Source of the DNA: Pirellulales bacterium
GTDB taxonomy: Bacteria > Planctomycetota > Planctomycetia > Pirellulales > Thermoguttaceae
Reading direction: 5' to 3'
Length of the DNA: 64,000 nt
NCBI GenBank assembly: GCA_020846145.1
Contig: JADLEL010000007.1
Coordinates: forward strand, 41,319-105,318
A program made the translations under genes and the position numbers. Shown here piece after piece: positions 43,287-51,987 of this stretch. The first letter of the stretch is position 1. The number at the start of each line of letters is the position of its first letter. Below the pieces are notes generated by a model that made no database searches, was not told where the DNA came from, and worked only from the letters and a program-made list of their open reading frames with translations.

Positions 43287-44420
43287 TCAAAACTGGTGCA
43301 AAAACCGCACATCGTTCTTATAAAACTCACGGATATCGGTGACATTGTGTCGTCTTGCGGTAATTCTCTCGACGCCGAGGCCGAAGGCGAAACCGGTGTA
43401 TTCATCGGGATCGTAACCAACGGCTTTTAGCACGTTCGGATCGACCATGCCAGCGCCGCCCATCTCGATCCAGCCGCCGTTCCAACTCATATCGACCTCG
43501 ACGCTCGGCTCGGTGAACGGGAAGAACGAGGGGCGGAAGCGGATATGCACGTCGTCGGCGAACGCGCTACGGGCAAAGAGCCTGAGCACGCTTTTCAGAT
43601 CGGCCATCGTTACCTGCCGATCGACCAGTAGGCCCTCGATCTGATGGAACATCGGGTAGTGCGTGGCGTCGGCCGTGTCGGGCCGATACACCCGGCCCAC
43701 CGAAATGATCCGTACCGGCGGCCGCGTCTTTTCCATCACGCGAATCTGCACCGTGCTCGTCTGGCTGCGGAGAAGCAGGCAGTTTTCCTCTTCCGCCGCT
43801 TGCGGCTTCGCAAGGGATGGCAGTGCAACTGCCATCCCAACGGGAGTTTGTTGGGGAATCTGTTGGGGAGTTTGTTGGGGCGACAGTTGCACTGTCGCCC
43901 CTGAGTTGATTTTCGCCGTCGCCAGATAAAAATTCTCCAATGGATCGCGGGCGGGATGCTCCCGTGGAATATTAAGGGCCTCGAAATTGTGCCAGGGGTC
44001 TTCCACTTCCGGCCCTTCGGCCACGGTGAAGCCCAGCCGGCCCATGATGTCCTTGAGTTCTTCGGTCGTTTGCGTGAGCGGATGCAGATGTCCCAATCGC
44101 GGGCGGACGCCGGGGATCGTCGGGTCGAACTCGCTTGAAGTAGATTTCGCCGCACCCTGCTTTGACAGCCGTTCGACCGCCGCCTCGAGCGCGGCTTCGA
44201 TCTGCTGCTTGATTTCGTTGAACCGCTTGCCGGCCGCGGGCTTGTCGGCCTTATCGATCGCGCCGAGGCCCTTTTGCACGTCCTTCAACCGCCCGCTGCG
44301 CGCGCCGACGAATTGCACCCGGGCGGCCTCGACGGCGGTGGCATCGGCGGCCGACGAAAACGCCGCCGTCGCTTGTTCGAGCAGTCCATCCAATTCGGCA
44401 AGAAATTCAACGAGGGACAT
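43287..44420 (-). CDS. pheS: Phenylalanyl-tRNA synthetase alpha subunit with in-frame repeat insert
   Basis: A 377-residue class II catalytic subunit. After the N-terminal coiled coil come [21 protein letters not shown] and [21 protein letters not shown] (motif 1 region), the motif 2 block [31 protein letters not shown] and motif 3 [19 protein letters not shown]. Between NFYLA (about residue 166) and [15 protein letters not shown] there is an extra segment. Its repeat-encoded core, residues 174-203, includes three four-residue units ([12 protein letters not shown]) flanked by hairpin-encoded sequence, at 43814-43901. This joint normally consists of a few residues, so the insert lies in a surface loop near the active site. 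It is upstream of pheT and downstream of rplT. Confidence 0.94.
   Translation of the reverse strand: MSLVEFLAELDGLLEQATAAFSSAADATAVEAARVQFVGARSGRLKDVQKGLGAIDKADKPAAGKRFNEIKQQIEAALEAAVERLSKQGAAKSTSSEFDPTIPGVRPRLGHLHPLTQTTEELKDIMGRLGFTVAEGPEVEDPWHNFEALNIPREHPARDPLENFYLATAKINSGATVQLSPQQTPQQIPQQTPVGMAVALPSLAKPQAAEEENCLLLRSQTSTVQIRVMEKTRPPVRIISVGRVYRPDTADATHYPMFHQIEGLLVDRQVTMADLKSVLRLFARSAFADDVHIRFRPSFFPFTEPSVEVDMSWNGGWIEMGGAGMVDPNVLKAVGYDPDEYTGFAFGLGVERITARRHNVTDIREFYKNDVRFLHQF
43814..43901. repeat. Double-hairpin plus 12-bp tandem repeat inserted in pheS
   Basis: Hairpin 1, 43814-43838, is GGGATGGCAGT-GCA-ACTGCCATCCC. Hairpin 2, 43877-43901, is GGGGCGACAGT-TGC-ACTGTCGCCCC. Between them are three 12-bp units of the GGGAGTTTGTTG type. 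The hairpins share an AGT-loop-ACT core, suggesting one repeat family. Confidence 0.92.
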
Positions 44421-44424
44421 GGGA

Positions 44425-44546
44425 AGGAAACAGGGAACAGGGAACAGGGGACAAGGGACAGGAAAAAAGGACGGGAATTCGCGTTACGGGAGAATTTTCT
44501 TATTGTCGCTGAATCCCAAGCCCTGTCCCCTGTTCCCTGTCCCCTT
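44425..44546. repeat. Heptamer-repeat inverted pair between rplT and pheS
   Basis: The left arm, about 44428-44464, has GAACAGG/GGACAGG units; the right arm, about 44517-44545, has CCCTGTC/CCCTGTT units with a 7-bp period. The arms are complementary across a loop of about 50 bp. Confidence 0.85.
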
Positions 44547-44554
44547 AAAAATGC

Positions 44555-44911
44555 TTACTTCGCCATCGCGGCCTTGACGATCTCGACGACCTTCGTAAAT
44601 CCTTCGGGATCGGCAACGGCCATGTCGGCAAGGATTTTGCGGTCGAGTTCGATCTGGGCCTCGATCAATCCGGCGATGAATTCGCTGTAGCGCAGGCCGT
44701 GCATCCGCGCGGCGGCGTTGATGCGGATGATCCACAGCTTGCGGAACTCCCGCTTGCGGTTGTGGCGGTCGCGATAGGCGAAGACGCCGGCGCGGACGAG
44801 GGTCTCCTTGGCCGTGCGGAGCAATTTCCGCCGGCCGCCGACGAAGCCTTTGACTTTTTTGAAGAGACGTTTTTTGGCCCGCGTGCGCGCGGCGCCTTTG
44901 ACGGTGCGCAT
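44555..44911 (-). CDS. rplT: 50S ribosomal protein L20
   Basis: A 118-residue 23S rRNA-binding assembly protein. The sequence [62 protein letters not shown] is diagnostic. The start at 44911 ([14 protein letters not shown]) is preferred over 44926, which would add MGFIT. It follows rpmI and precedes pheS in the classic order. In several bacteria L20 represses its own operon by binding the leader mRNA; I see no clear mimic here. Confidence 0.96.
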   Translation of the reverse strand: MRTVKGAARTRAKKRLFKKVKGFVGGRRKLLRTAKETLVRAGVFAYRDRHNRKREFRKLWIIRINAAARMHGLRYSEFIAGLIEAQIELDRKILADMAVADPEGFTKVVEIVKAAMAK

Positions 44912-45013
44912 GGTGATAAATCCCATTGCTTAGGCGAGAGCCAGGCCCTTCCCGGACGGCGGGAAGCGTTCGTAAGCCCGTCTCGCTTGGTGGGGTGTCC
45001 CTTAAACGGGACT

Positions 45014-45092
45014 GCGAGCCGCCGGGATTTTCCCGGCGCTTCGGCTCGCACAGCTTTCAAAACGAAGCGCCGGGATAAACCCGGCGGCTCGC
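45014..45092. repeat. Palindromic repeats between rpmI and rplT
   Basis: 45014-45050 (GCGAGCCGCCGGGATTTTCC...) forms one hairpin, and 45064-45092 (GAAGCGCCGGGATAAACCCG...) is a second copy in inverted orientation. The two lie within an operon. Confidence 0.8.
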
Positions 45093-45109
45093 CTTTTCAA
45101 GCTGAGATG

Positions 45110-45313
45110 CTAATAGCTGTTTCCGCACAAAAGGTCGCTGATTTTCCGGGTTTCGACGCCGCTGACGACGTCGGTACGGCGCAGATTGCGTTTGCGCTTC
45201 TGGCTCATCCGCGAGGCCAAATGGCTCGTTCCGGCCGCGCGGTGCTTTACTTTGCCCGTCGCCGTCAGTCGGAAACGCTTCTTGGTGCCCTTGTGGGTTT
45301 TCTGTTTCGGCAT
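45110..45313 (-). CDS. rpmI: 50S ribosomal protein L35
   Basis: A 67-residue basic protein beginning MPKQKTHKGTKKRFRLTATGKVKHR, the standard L35 signature, with the RKRNLRRTDVVSG segment near the C-terminus. The usual upstream neighbour infC is absent here: the 264 bp upstream hold no gene and are AT-rich (45340-45450), then comes the end of a RhaT-type transporter gene. Confidence 0.97.
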   Translation of the reverse strand: MPKQKTHKGTKKRFRLTATGKVKHRAAGTSHLASRMSQKRKRNLRRTDVVSGVETRKISDLLCGNSY

Positions 45314-45577
45314 GTTTCTACACCATACTGGGGGTCTGCTAGAAGTCTATAGACTCATTATTATAAAAAAAATTCCCTATAGGAAAAGGGGGATCGGCAG
45401 AAAGGAAATAGATTCTGTAAATCCCTTGGATGGTTCTATAAAAATATAAAATAGCACCCCTCGCTAAAGCGTATGTGCACCACCTATTACACGTAATTGC
45501 AACATACGCGGCATTGCGTCACGGCGTGTTCTTGCCATAACACCGGGCGCATTCGCCCTTTCCGGGACAAAAACAGA

Positions 45578-46768
45578 TCATGGCTCGACCGCTGGCGGGG
45601 CAAGGTAATTGCCGTATCCCACGATGACCGTGGATAAAACCAACAGCGCGAGGCCCAAGAGCAATAGATTCTTAGTCTTCTTGCTACTTCCTTTCCATTC
45701 GTGAAGCGCGATCCCCCATAGCGAACTGAAAATAATGATACTCGCCATGTGCAGCGTCCAGCTTGAGAAATCGTAAGCGCCCATTTGCGTCTTCCCCATC
45801 GTATAGAAGAAGAACTGCAGATACCACGTCACTCCGGCCAAGGCGCTGAACAAATAGTTCGACAACATCGGCACTCGATCGTCCCCGTTCCGGCTCGCCC
45901 GCGGAATTTGCTCGACCATTTCTTCGCTCGGCGCGTCCAACGGATTTTCGAGAATCGGCTCCTCGCCGCGCGGCGGCGTTGGGCGGCGAAGCGTCGAGTG
46001 AAAGTACTGGTATCCGGTTTTATTTTTGATGTTGAGAAATGCGCACCAGATGAAGTTCGAAGTAAATCCGCCCAGCAAAATGATGCAAAGCGTGGGCAAA
46101 CCGGTCCAAATCTTGTCCGTGCCATGCTCCTCGGAGAGTTTGGCAATTGGCTCCGCGGCGGCGATGGCAAAGGCCATGCTCGCGCTAAAGATCCCCGAGA
46201 AGGTGGCGACCAAAATGCCCTTCCTGAAGTTGAATTCCTTGATTTTGGCTTTTTTTTGCTCCTCGTCCATCTCGCGTTCTTTCGACATGCCCGCCATTCC
46301 CGCGACGGCGATGCCGAACAAACAGACGACGATGCCGATCAGGATCACGATGCCGGATTTCGTTTGCAATACATCGCTTACGAATTTTCCCGCATAAATC
46401 GGCGGCAGGAGCGTTCCGAAGACAACGCAATATCCCAGCGCAACCGCCATGCCCAGCGACATCCCCAGGTAGCGCATGGTCAAGCCGAAGGTCAAGCCGC
46501 CGAAACCCCACATTGTGCCCCAGAAATAGGCCCAGCCGATCGCGCTTGGATCCGCATGGCCGATGACGATGAAGAGGTCCTTGGTAATCGCGGCGGCAAG
46601 AATCCAGGGCGCGATGATCCAACTGAAGAATCCGCCCACCAGCCAATACACTTCCCACGACCATTTCTTCACGCCGCGGTACGGTACGTAGAAACTGCCC
46701 GAAGCCAATCCGCCCAGCCAATGAAAGAACACGCCCAAAAACGGATTCGGAACGGGAGCTCCAACCAT
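45578..46768 (-). CDS. RhaT-type sugar:proton symporter (L-rhamnose transporter family)
   Basis: A 396-residue membrane protein with about ten helices. The N-terminal block PNPFLGVFFHWLGGLASGSFYVPYRGVKKWSWEVYWLVGGFFSW and GWAYFWGTMWGFGGLTFGLTMRYLGMSLGMAVALGYC are RhaT features. The start at 46768 has AAGGAACGAATC upstream; a 42-residue extension to 46894 lacks membrane or conserved character. RhaT of E. coli imports L-rhamnose with protons; the sugar here is inferred from family only. A Pro/Glu-rich cytoplasmic loop (RRPTPPRGEEPILENPLDAP) is an addition. Confidence 0.9.
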   Translation of the reverse strand: MVGAPVPNPFLGVFFHWLGGLASGSFYVPYRGVKKWSWEVYWLVGGFFSWIIAPWILAAAITKDLFIVIGHADPSAIGWAYFWGTMWGFGGLTFGLTMRYLGMSLGMAVALGYCVVFGTLLPPIYAGKFVSDVLQTKSGIVILIGIVVCLFGIAVAGMAGMSKEREMDEEQKKAKIKEFNFRKGILVATFSGIFSASMAFAIAAAEPIAKLSEEHGTDKIWTGLPTLCIILLGGFTSNFIWCAFLNIKNKTGYQYFHSTLRRPTPPRGEEPILENPLDAPSEEMVEQIPRASRNGDDRVPMLSNYLFSALAGVTWYLQFFFYTMGKTQMGAYDFSSWTLHMASIIIFSSLWGIALHEWKGSSKKTKNLLLLGLALLVLSTVIVGYGNYLAPPAVEP

Positions 46769-47185
46769 GATTCGTTCCTTATCGAATGCGTTTGTCGCCG
46801 GAACGCGCGAACGGCGCCGCGGCGCGATAATCTTGTTTTGGCGAATAGCCGAAGCTACAATGGCCTTGATAGATGTTTTTTGCGCATTTGTCAACGACGG
46901 CCCGGCGGCTTTTGAGTTTTTTCATCCTCGGCAAAGCGCGCGAAACGCTCGATTCGGCCCATCGTTCAAGATCGAAAAAATTACGGCTCGGCTCCCCGCC
47001 GATCGTTGAAATCGCGACTTGTCCCCGATGCGAGAAGAGCACGACTCGTCGTGTCGCAAAATTAGGGGTGATTTTCCATGCCCGCCATGCGGCGCCGCTT
47101 CTCGCTACTTTCTCGAATCAGTTCTTAGACGTTACGATGGCGATTGTACCGATTATCGTGCGCGTCGAAAAAGACCAACCGCAAT
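46769..47185. other. Intergenic region without recognised gene
   Basis: 417 bp between two leftward genes. A + strand frame (46873-47370) enters the RluD gene antisense and is not coding-like. I see no strong hairpin or promoter in it. Confidence 0.5.
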
Positions 47186-48172
47186 TCAACGTGAACGGTA
47201 CGCGCGCAGTTCCTGCAAGACCGCTTGCATGTCGGCGGGGAGGGGGGCTTCGATTTCCAGGGGGCGGTCTTCGGCGGGATGCCGGAATTTCAGCCGCCGG
47301 GCGTGGAGCGCCTGGCGGTCGAGCAGGACGAAGTCGTCGGCCGGATCGCGGCGGATTTCGCCGCGGGTGATATGGCTGCGGCCGCCGTACTGCTTGTCGC
47401 AAAGCACGGGACAGCCGATATGGCCGAGATGCACGCGAATCTGGTGCGTGCGGCCGGTCTTGGGGACCAGCCGGACCGCGGCGAAGCCGTCGAACCGCTC
47501 GACGACTTCGAAGAATGTCTGCGCGGGGCGACTCTCGACGTCATCGCGGCGGATCGCCATTTTTTCGCGCTGGTGCGGATGAAAGCCGATCGGGCAATCG
47601 ATCATATCGCGGTCGAGCGGCGGATCGCCCGAAACCAAGGCGAAGTATTCTTTTTCGATCGTGCGGTCGGCAAATTGGCGGGCGAGTTTGGCGTGCGCGA
47701 AATCGCTGCGGGCGACGAGGATTACGCCGCTCGTGTCGCGGTCGAGGCGGTGGACGATTCCCGGCCGCGAAGGTCCGCCCGATGTGCTCAAGGTCGAGCC
47801 GAAATGGAACTGGAGCGCGCCGGCGAGCGTTCCCGACCAATGTCCGCGTGCCGGATGCACCACCATGCCCGGCGGTTTGTTGACCACCACGAGATGGTCG
47901 TCCTCGTAAAGAATATCCAGGGGGATGTTTTCCGGCCGGGGGGCCTCGCGGGGGATTTCGGGCAAGACGATTCGCACGCGCTGGCCGGGGATCAATCGGT
48001 AGGCGGGCTTGCCGCCGCGATCTTCAACCTGCACGCCCCCGGCGGTAATCACGCGCCGCAGATGGACGCGGCTGTAATCGGGAAAATGATGCGCCAGGAA
48101 GACATCCAACCGCCATCCGGCCTCGGTGGAATCGACGATCAATTCCACGGGGTCGGAAGAGAGGGGAAACAT
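47186..48172 (-). CDS. Ribosomal large-subunit pseudouridine synthase, RluD/RluA family
   Basis: A 328-residue RNA-modifying enzyme. An S4 domain at the N-terminus (GWRLDVFLAHHFPDYSRVHLRRVI) is followed by the catalytic motif HRLDRDTSG with Asp144, ILYEDDHLVVVNKPPGMVVHP, and the C-terminal PKTGRTHQIRVHLGHIGCPV. S4 plus length favours RluD (23S rRNA positions 1911/1915/1917 in E. coli), but RluA-family specificity cannot be set from sequence alone. Heptamer DNA lies directly upstream of the start. Confidence 0.93.
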   Translation of the reverse strand: MFPLSSDPVELIVDSTEAGWRLDVFLAHHFPDYSRVHLRRVITAGGVQVEDRGGKPAYRLIPGQRVRIVLPEIPREAPRPENIPLDILYEDDHLVVVNKPPGMVVHPARGHWSGTLAGALQFHFGSTLSTSGGPSRPGIVHRLDRDTSGVILVARSDFAHAKLARQFADRTIEKEYFALVSGDPPLDRDMIDCPIGFHPHQREKMAIRRDDVESRPAQTFFEVVERFDGFAAVRLVPKTGRTHQIRVHLGHIGCPVLCDKQYGGRSHITRGEIRRDPADDFVLLDRQALHARRLKFRHPAEDRPLEIEAPLPADMQAVLQELRAYRSR

Positions 48173-48179
48173 TGGGAAA

Positions 48180-48258
48180 GGATGAAGTATGAAGGATGAA
48201 GTATGAAGGATGAAGTATGAAGTATGAAGTATGAAGGATGAAGTATGAAGTATGAATT
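48180..48258. repeat. Heptamer array upstream of the pseudouridine synthase gene
   Basis: About ten units of GAAGTAT/GAAGGAT with an exact 7-bp period, a single arm with no complementary partner nearby. The array touches the region where the promoter or ribosome-binding site of the RluD-type gene would be. Confidence 0.9.
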
Positions 48259-48266
48259 GACTATTT

Positions 48267-48507
48267 ACCTGAGTTTTGCATAAGAAGTCCCGAAGGGACG
48301 ACAGTCATTAGCCAGGGGCGTCAGCCCCTGGGAGACGGTTTCCACCACCGGCAAAGCCCCGAAGGGGCGGCAGTAAGTCAAAATCTTTCTACTGTCGCCC
48401 TGTTGGGGCTAATCGACCTGTGATAATCATTTCCAGGGATTGGCACCCCTGGCTAATGACTATTGTCCATTCGGGACCGAGCTGCACTGCTTATCCAAAA
48501 CTCAGGT
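48267..48507. mobile_element. MITE-like element of about 240 bp
   Basis: The ends ACCTGAGTTTTGCATAAG (left) and CTTATCCAAAACTCAGGT (right) are inverted repeats with one mismatch. Inside are further dyads (CCAGGGGCGTCAGCCCCTGG; GCCCCGAAGGGGC). There is no ORF. A second copy starts at 63831 in the same orientation, about 88% identical by eye where they overlap. The last base overlaps the stop codon of the TPR-like gene. Confidence 0.8.
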
Positions 48508-49529
48508 TATTTCGGAGTTTCGGCGGGGGCGGAAGTTTCGGGAGCGGGCGGGGGCGTGGAGGGTTTTTCTTCGGGCGCGGATTTTTCGCCCCCGGCGGGT
48601 TTCTTTTCTTCGGCCGGATTGGCGGTTTCGGGGGAGGGGGGAACGGCGTCGGCGGGCTTGGTTTCGCCGGGAGCTTTTTCTTCGGTTGGTTTCTCCGCGG
48701 GCTTCTTTTCCTCGGTGACGGGCTGATCACTGGGAAGCGGTAGTGCGTCTTTGGGGGGTGTTTCGGTCTTAATGTCCTTTTTCGGCTCGGTTTTGAGGTT
48801 CAGTTTTTCGCCGAAGGAGTCGGATTTAATCAGTGGCTCGCGGGGTAGATTGCTGGGATCGAACAGCGGCGATTTGTCCGACATGCCCGGCTCGTCCTTG
48901 AACGGCTTTGGCTCGAACTTGGCGAACTTGTCGTAGTATTCGTTGGTGGCGGGACGATTGAGGTCTTCCAAGCGGCGTTTGGCCAATACTCCGTAAGGGC
49001 CGTCGGGCTGGATTTTCACGACGGCTTCGTAATGTTTCTTCGCTTCCGCGAGTTGGTTTTGGCATTCTTGCGCCCGGGCAAGACCGAAATTCGCTTTGGC
49101 GATCAGGAACGGATTGTTGAGTCTGGGCAGTATTTTTTGATAGAGCGTGGCGGCATCGCCGAGTTCCGAATTCGCCTTCGATTTGTTTTGAAAGAGCAGT
49201 TCGCTGCCGTTATTGAGGTAAAGGTCGGCGGCCGCCAAGGCCGCGACGGAGGCGGAGGGATTATCGGGATGCTTTTCCGCCACGGCGATCAAATCGGCGG
49301 GATCGTTGGAACTCATCGCGCTATTCAAGGCATTGTAGAACTCCGTATTGGCCGCTTCGGTTTCGGTGGCGGATTTTCCCGTCCACCAGTGAAAGAGGAG
49401 CACGGCCACGAGGGTCAGGATAATGCCGCCCAAAATGGCGTTTTGATAGGGCTTGATCCGCTCCACGACCTTCGCCAGATAGTCGGCCAGTTCATTTTGT
49501 TGCAGCTTGTGGCGTTCTTCGCTTTTCAT
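48507..49529 (-). CDS. TPR-like membrane-anchored protein (YfgM-like N-terminus)
   Basis: A 340-residue protein. MKSEERHKLQQNELADYLAKVVERIKPYQNAILGGIILTLVAVLLF gives a short cytoplasmic helix and one membrane anchor (about residues 32-48). A TPR-like helical region follows (residues about 60-190; KANFGLARAQECQNQLAEAKKHYEAVVKIQPDGPYGVLAKRRLEDL), then a long Pro/Glu/Lys-rich disordered tail (about 230-340). The arrangement resembles YfgM/AncA-type periplasmic chaperone partners and is frequent in planctomycetes. The exact role is unknown. Confidence 0.75.
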   Translation of the reverse strand: MKSEERHKLQQNELADYLAKVVERIKPYQNAILGGIILTLVAVLLFHWWTGKSATETEAANTEFYNALNSAMSSNDPADLIAVAEKHPDNPSASVAALAAADLYLNNGSELLFQNKSKANSELGDAATLYQKILPRLNNPFLIAKANFGLARAQECQNQLAEAKKHYEAVVKIQPDGPYGVLAKRRLEDLNRPATNEYYDKFAKFEPKPFKDEPGMSDKSPLFDPSNLPREPLIKSDSFGEKLNLKTEPKKDIKTETPPKDALPLPSDQPVTEEKKPAEKPTEEKAPGETKPADAVPPSPETANPAEEKKPAGGEKSAPEEKPSTPPPAPETSAPAETPK

Positions 49530-49556
49530 GTTTATTCCGTAAGGGGGGTGTCATTC

Positions 49557-49636
49557 GTAGGACAGGTTTCTAACCTGTCTGATGAAATCGATCAGATTAT
49601 TACAATAACCACCGACAGGTTGGAAACCTGTCCTAC
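49557..49636. repeat. Palindromic repeat GTAGGACAGGTT type
   Basis: The left arm GTAGGACAGGTTTCTAACCTGTC and right arm GACAGGTTGGAAACCTGTCC are inverted copies; each arm also contains its own dyad (CAGGTT/AACCTG). Loop about 35 bp. It sits between divergent genes. Confidence 0.85.
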
Positions 49637-49753
49637 CTTGTGTCGAATCATGAAGTATAAGTCTTTTCGCCGTTTCTAGTCAAGGTCGGGGGGAGGGGAG
49701 AAAAACGCAACCCTCCCTGGACAATGTCGGCTTGGGTCTGGTATGAAGCGAAG

Positions 49754-51754
49754 ATGAATAAGTTGAATCCGGCCCAGCGCGATGCGGTAACGACCCTCAA
49801 AGGGCCGCTTTTGGTGCTTGCCGGGGCGGGAACGGGGAAAACGCGGGTCGTTACGTTTCGAATTGCGGAGTTGATTCGGCATCGGATCAAACCGGAACGC
49901 ATTTTGGCGGTAACTTTCACCAACAAGGCCGCCGGAGAAATGCGGGAACGGGCAATGGCCTTGCTGGGGAAGAAGGTCAAGGAGCGGCCGGAGATATCGA
50001 CTTTCCATTCGCTTTGCGTGAAAATCCTGCGACGGCACATTCGCCATCTTGGCTATCCCTCTCAATTTGCGATCTATGATCGGGGAGATCAGGAAGGCGT
50101 GGCCCGCTCGGTGCTGCGAGAGATTTCCGGTTCGGAAGGGATTTTGAAGCCCGGAGATTTGTTGTATTTCGTCAGCCGGTGGAAGAACTCGTGCATTCGG
50201 CCCGACGAGGCGGCAAATTTGGCGGAAACCGATAAGGAGCATATTGCTTCGATTGCCTATCGGCGCTACCAAAACGCATTAAAAGCGGCGGGAGCAGTCG
50301 ATTTCGACGATCTGTTGCTCTGCACGGAGGAGCTTTTTGCCAAATTCTCGAAAGTCCGGCAGGCCGAAGCCGACCGATTCGACCATCTGCTGGTCGATGA
50401 GTACCAAGACACCAACGGCAGCCAGTATCGGATCGTCAAGGCGCTGGCCGGCGGGCATCGAAATCTGTGCGTGGTGGGGGACGACGATCAGTCGATCTAC
50501 GGCTGGCGCGGGGCGGAAGTCGCGCACATCCTCCAATTCAAGCGCGATTGGCCCGAGGCGAAAGTCGTCCGCCTGGAAACGAATTACCGCTCGACGCACG
50601 AAATTCTGGCCTGGGCCAATCGGTTGATCGCGTTCAACAAGCTGCGGCACGGCAAAGTTTTGCAGGCCACGAAAAGCGGCGAGCCGCCGCGGATATTGCA
50701 ACTCGAGGACGAGGAACTCGAAGCGAAAACGGTCGTCGGCGAAATCGCCGGGCGAATCCGCGAAAAAATCCGCCGCGCGAAGGATTTCGCCATCCTTTGC
50801 CGCACGAACGAGCAGCCCCGGGCGTTCGAGATGGAGTTGCGCCGAGCGAAAGTGCCCTATGTGCTTATCGGCGGGATGTCCTTTTACGATCGCAAGGAAA
50901 TCCGCGATATTCTGGCGTATTTGAAGCTCTTGGCCAATCCGGCCGACGAGGTTTCGCTGCTGCGGATCATCAACACGCCGGCGCGGGGCATCGGCCAATC
51001 GACCGTCAAACGCTTGATGGAGGCGGCCATCGCGCGGTGCAAGCCGCTTTGGGAAATTTTTCCGGGATTGGAGAAAGAAGCCTGGATTCCGACGCCGGCG
51101 GTCGCGGCGGTGGCGAAGTTTCGGGATTTGATCGAACGCTATCGGCAGCTTGCGGGCGTAGCGGCGTCTTCGTCCGTCAAGCAGATGACGCTCGTCGAGA
51201 TGCTGAAAAAGCTGCTGGCCGACATCGACTACAAGGCGGAAATCGTGCGGATGTATCCCGCGGTGCAGGACCAGGAATCGCGCGCGGCGAGCCTCGAAGA
51301 GTTGGTCAATGCGATGGGGACCTATTGCCGGCGAACCGCGAAGCCCACGCTGGCGGGCTTTTTGCAGGATATCGCCCTGACCGGCAACGAGGAGGATCGC
51401 GACAAGGAATCGAAACTCGAACGCGACGCGGTGGCGCTGATGACCCTCCATGCGGCCAAGGGGCTGGAATTTCCCGAAGTCTATATGGTGGGGATGGAGG
51501 AGGGGCAGTTGCCCCATCATCGGTCGGTGGCGGCCGACGGAGCCTCGATCGACGAGGAACGGCGGCTGTGTTACGTAGGCGTAACGCGGGCGCAGGAGCG
51601 GCTGACGCTGTCGCTCGCGCTGAACCGCAACAAGTGGGGAAAAGCCCGCCCGACTATGCCGAGCAGGTTTCTGTACGAGATCACCGGACAGGCGGAGAAT
51701 CCGAATTATTTGGCGATCAAGAATGGGGGCGGGGGGCGAGGGAAGAGGGGATAG
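49754..51754 (+). CDS. UvrD/PcrA/Rep superfamily DNA helicase
   Basis: A 666-residue SF1A 3'-5' helicase. Walker A GAGTGKTRVVTFRIAELI, motif Ia VTFTNKAAGEMRERA, motif II DHLLVDEYQDTN, motif III VVGDDDQSIYGWRGA, motif IV LETNYRST and motif VI RRLCYVGVTRAQERLTLS are all visible. The N-terminal MNKLNPAQRDAV is the Q motif. The normal UvrD C-terminal Tudor-like domain is missing; the protein ends shortly after FLYEI with a GGGGRGKRG tail encoded by heptamer-like DNA, so it resembles Rep more than UvrD. It acts in DNA repair or replication restart. Confidence 0.92.
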   Translation: MNKLNPAQRDAVTTLKGPLLVLAGAGTGKTRVVTFRIAELIRHRIKPERILAVTFTNKAAGEMRERAMALLGKKVKERPEISTFHSLCVKILRRHIRHLGYPSQFAIYDRGDQEGVARSVLREISGSEGILKPGDLLYFVSRWKNSCIRPDEAANLAETDKEHIASIAYRRYQNALKAAGAVDFDDLLLCTEELFAKFSKVRQAEADRFDHLLVDEYQDTNGSQYRIVKALAGGHRNLCVVGDDDQSIYGWRGAEVAHILQFKRDWPEAKVVRLETNYRSTHEILAWANRLIAFNKLRHGKVLQATKSGEPPRILQLEDEELEAKTVVGEIAGRIREKIRRAKDFAILCRTNEQPRAFEMELRRAKVPYVLIGGMSFYDRKEIRDILAYLKLLANPADEVSLLRIINTPARGIGQSTVKRLMEAAIARCKPLWEIFPGLEKEAWIPTPAVAAVAKFRDLIERYRQLAGVAASSSVKQMTLVEMLKKLLADIDYKAEIVRMYPAVQDQESRAASLEELVNAMGTYCRRTAKPTLAGFLQDIALTGNEEDRDKESKLERDAVALMTLHAAKGLEFPEVYMVGMEEGQLPHHRSVAADGASIDEERRLCYVGVTRAQERLTLSLALNRNKWGKARPTMPSRFLYEITGQAENPNYLAIKNGGGGRGKRG

Positions 51755-51905
51755 GGGATAGGGAGCAGGCGAGAAAGAGCAAGCAGTAAGTCATTTTCGA
51801 GGAAGCCGAGAAGAGGACTCAAAACGCCATCTTTTCTTTTCGATTTTCATCGCTTCATGGCCCTATCCCCTATCCCCTCTTCCCCCGCCCCTCGCCCCTC
51901 GCCTC
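51740..51905. repeat. Heptamer-repeat inverted pair after the helicase gene
   Basis: The left arm, about 51740-51764, has GGGGATA units and partly encodes the helicase C-terminus. The right arm, about 51862-51905, has CCCTATC/CCCCTCG-like units. The loop of about 100 bp has no gene. Confidence 0.8.
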
Positions 51906-51987
51906 ATGCTGACTTATAATGAAATGATGGTATGCGATTCATACAATCCAAGCACATCCGAATAAACTCATCGAATGAGGTTCAGCC

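Noticed and set aside
46873..47370. + strand ORF of 165 codons
   Set aside because: Its second half is antisense to the RluD-type gene and its first half lacks motifs.
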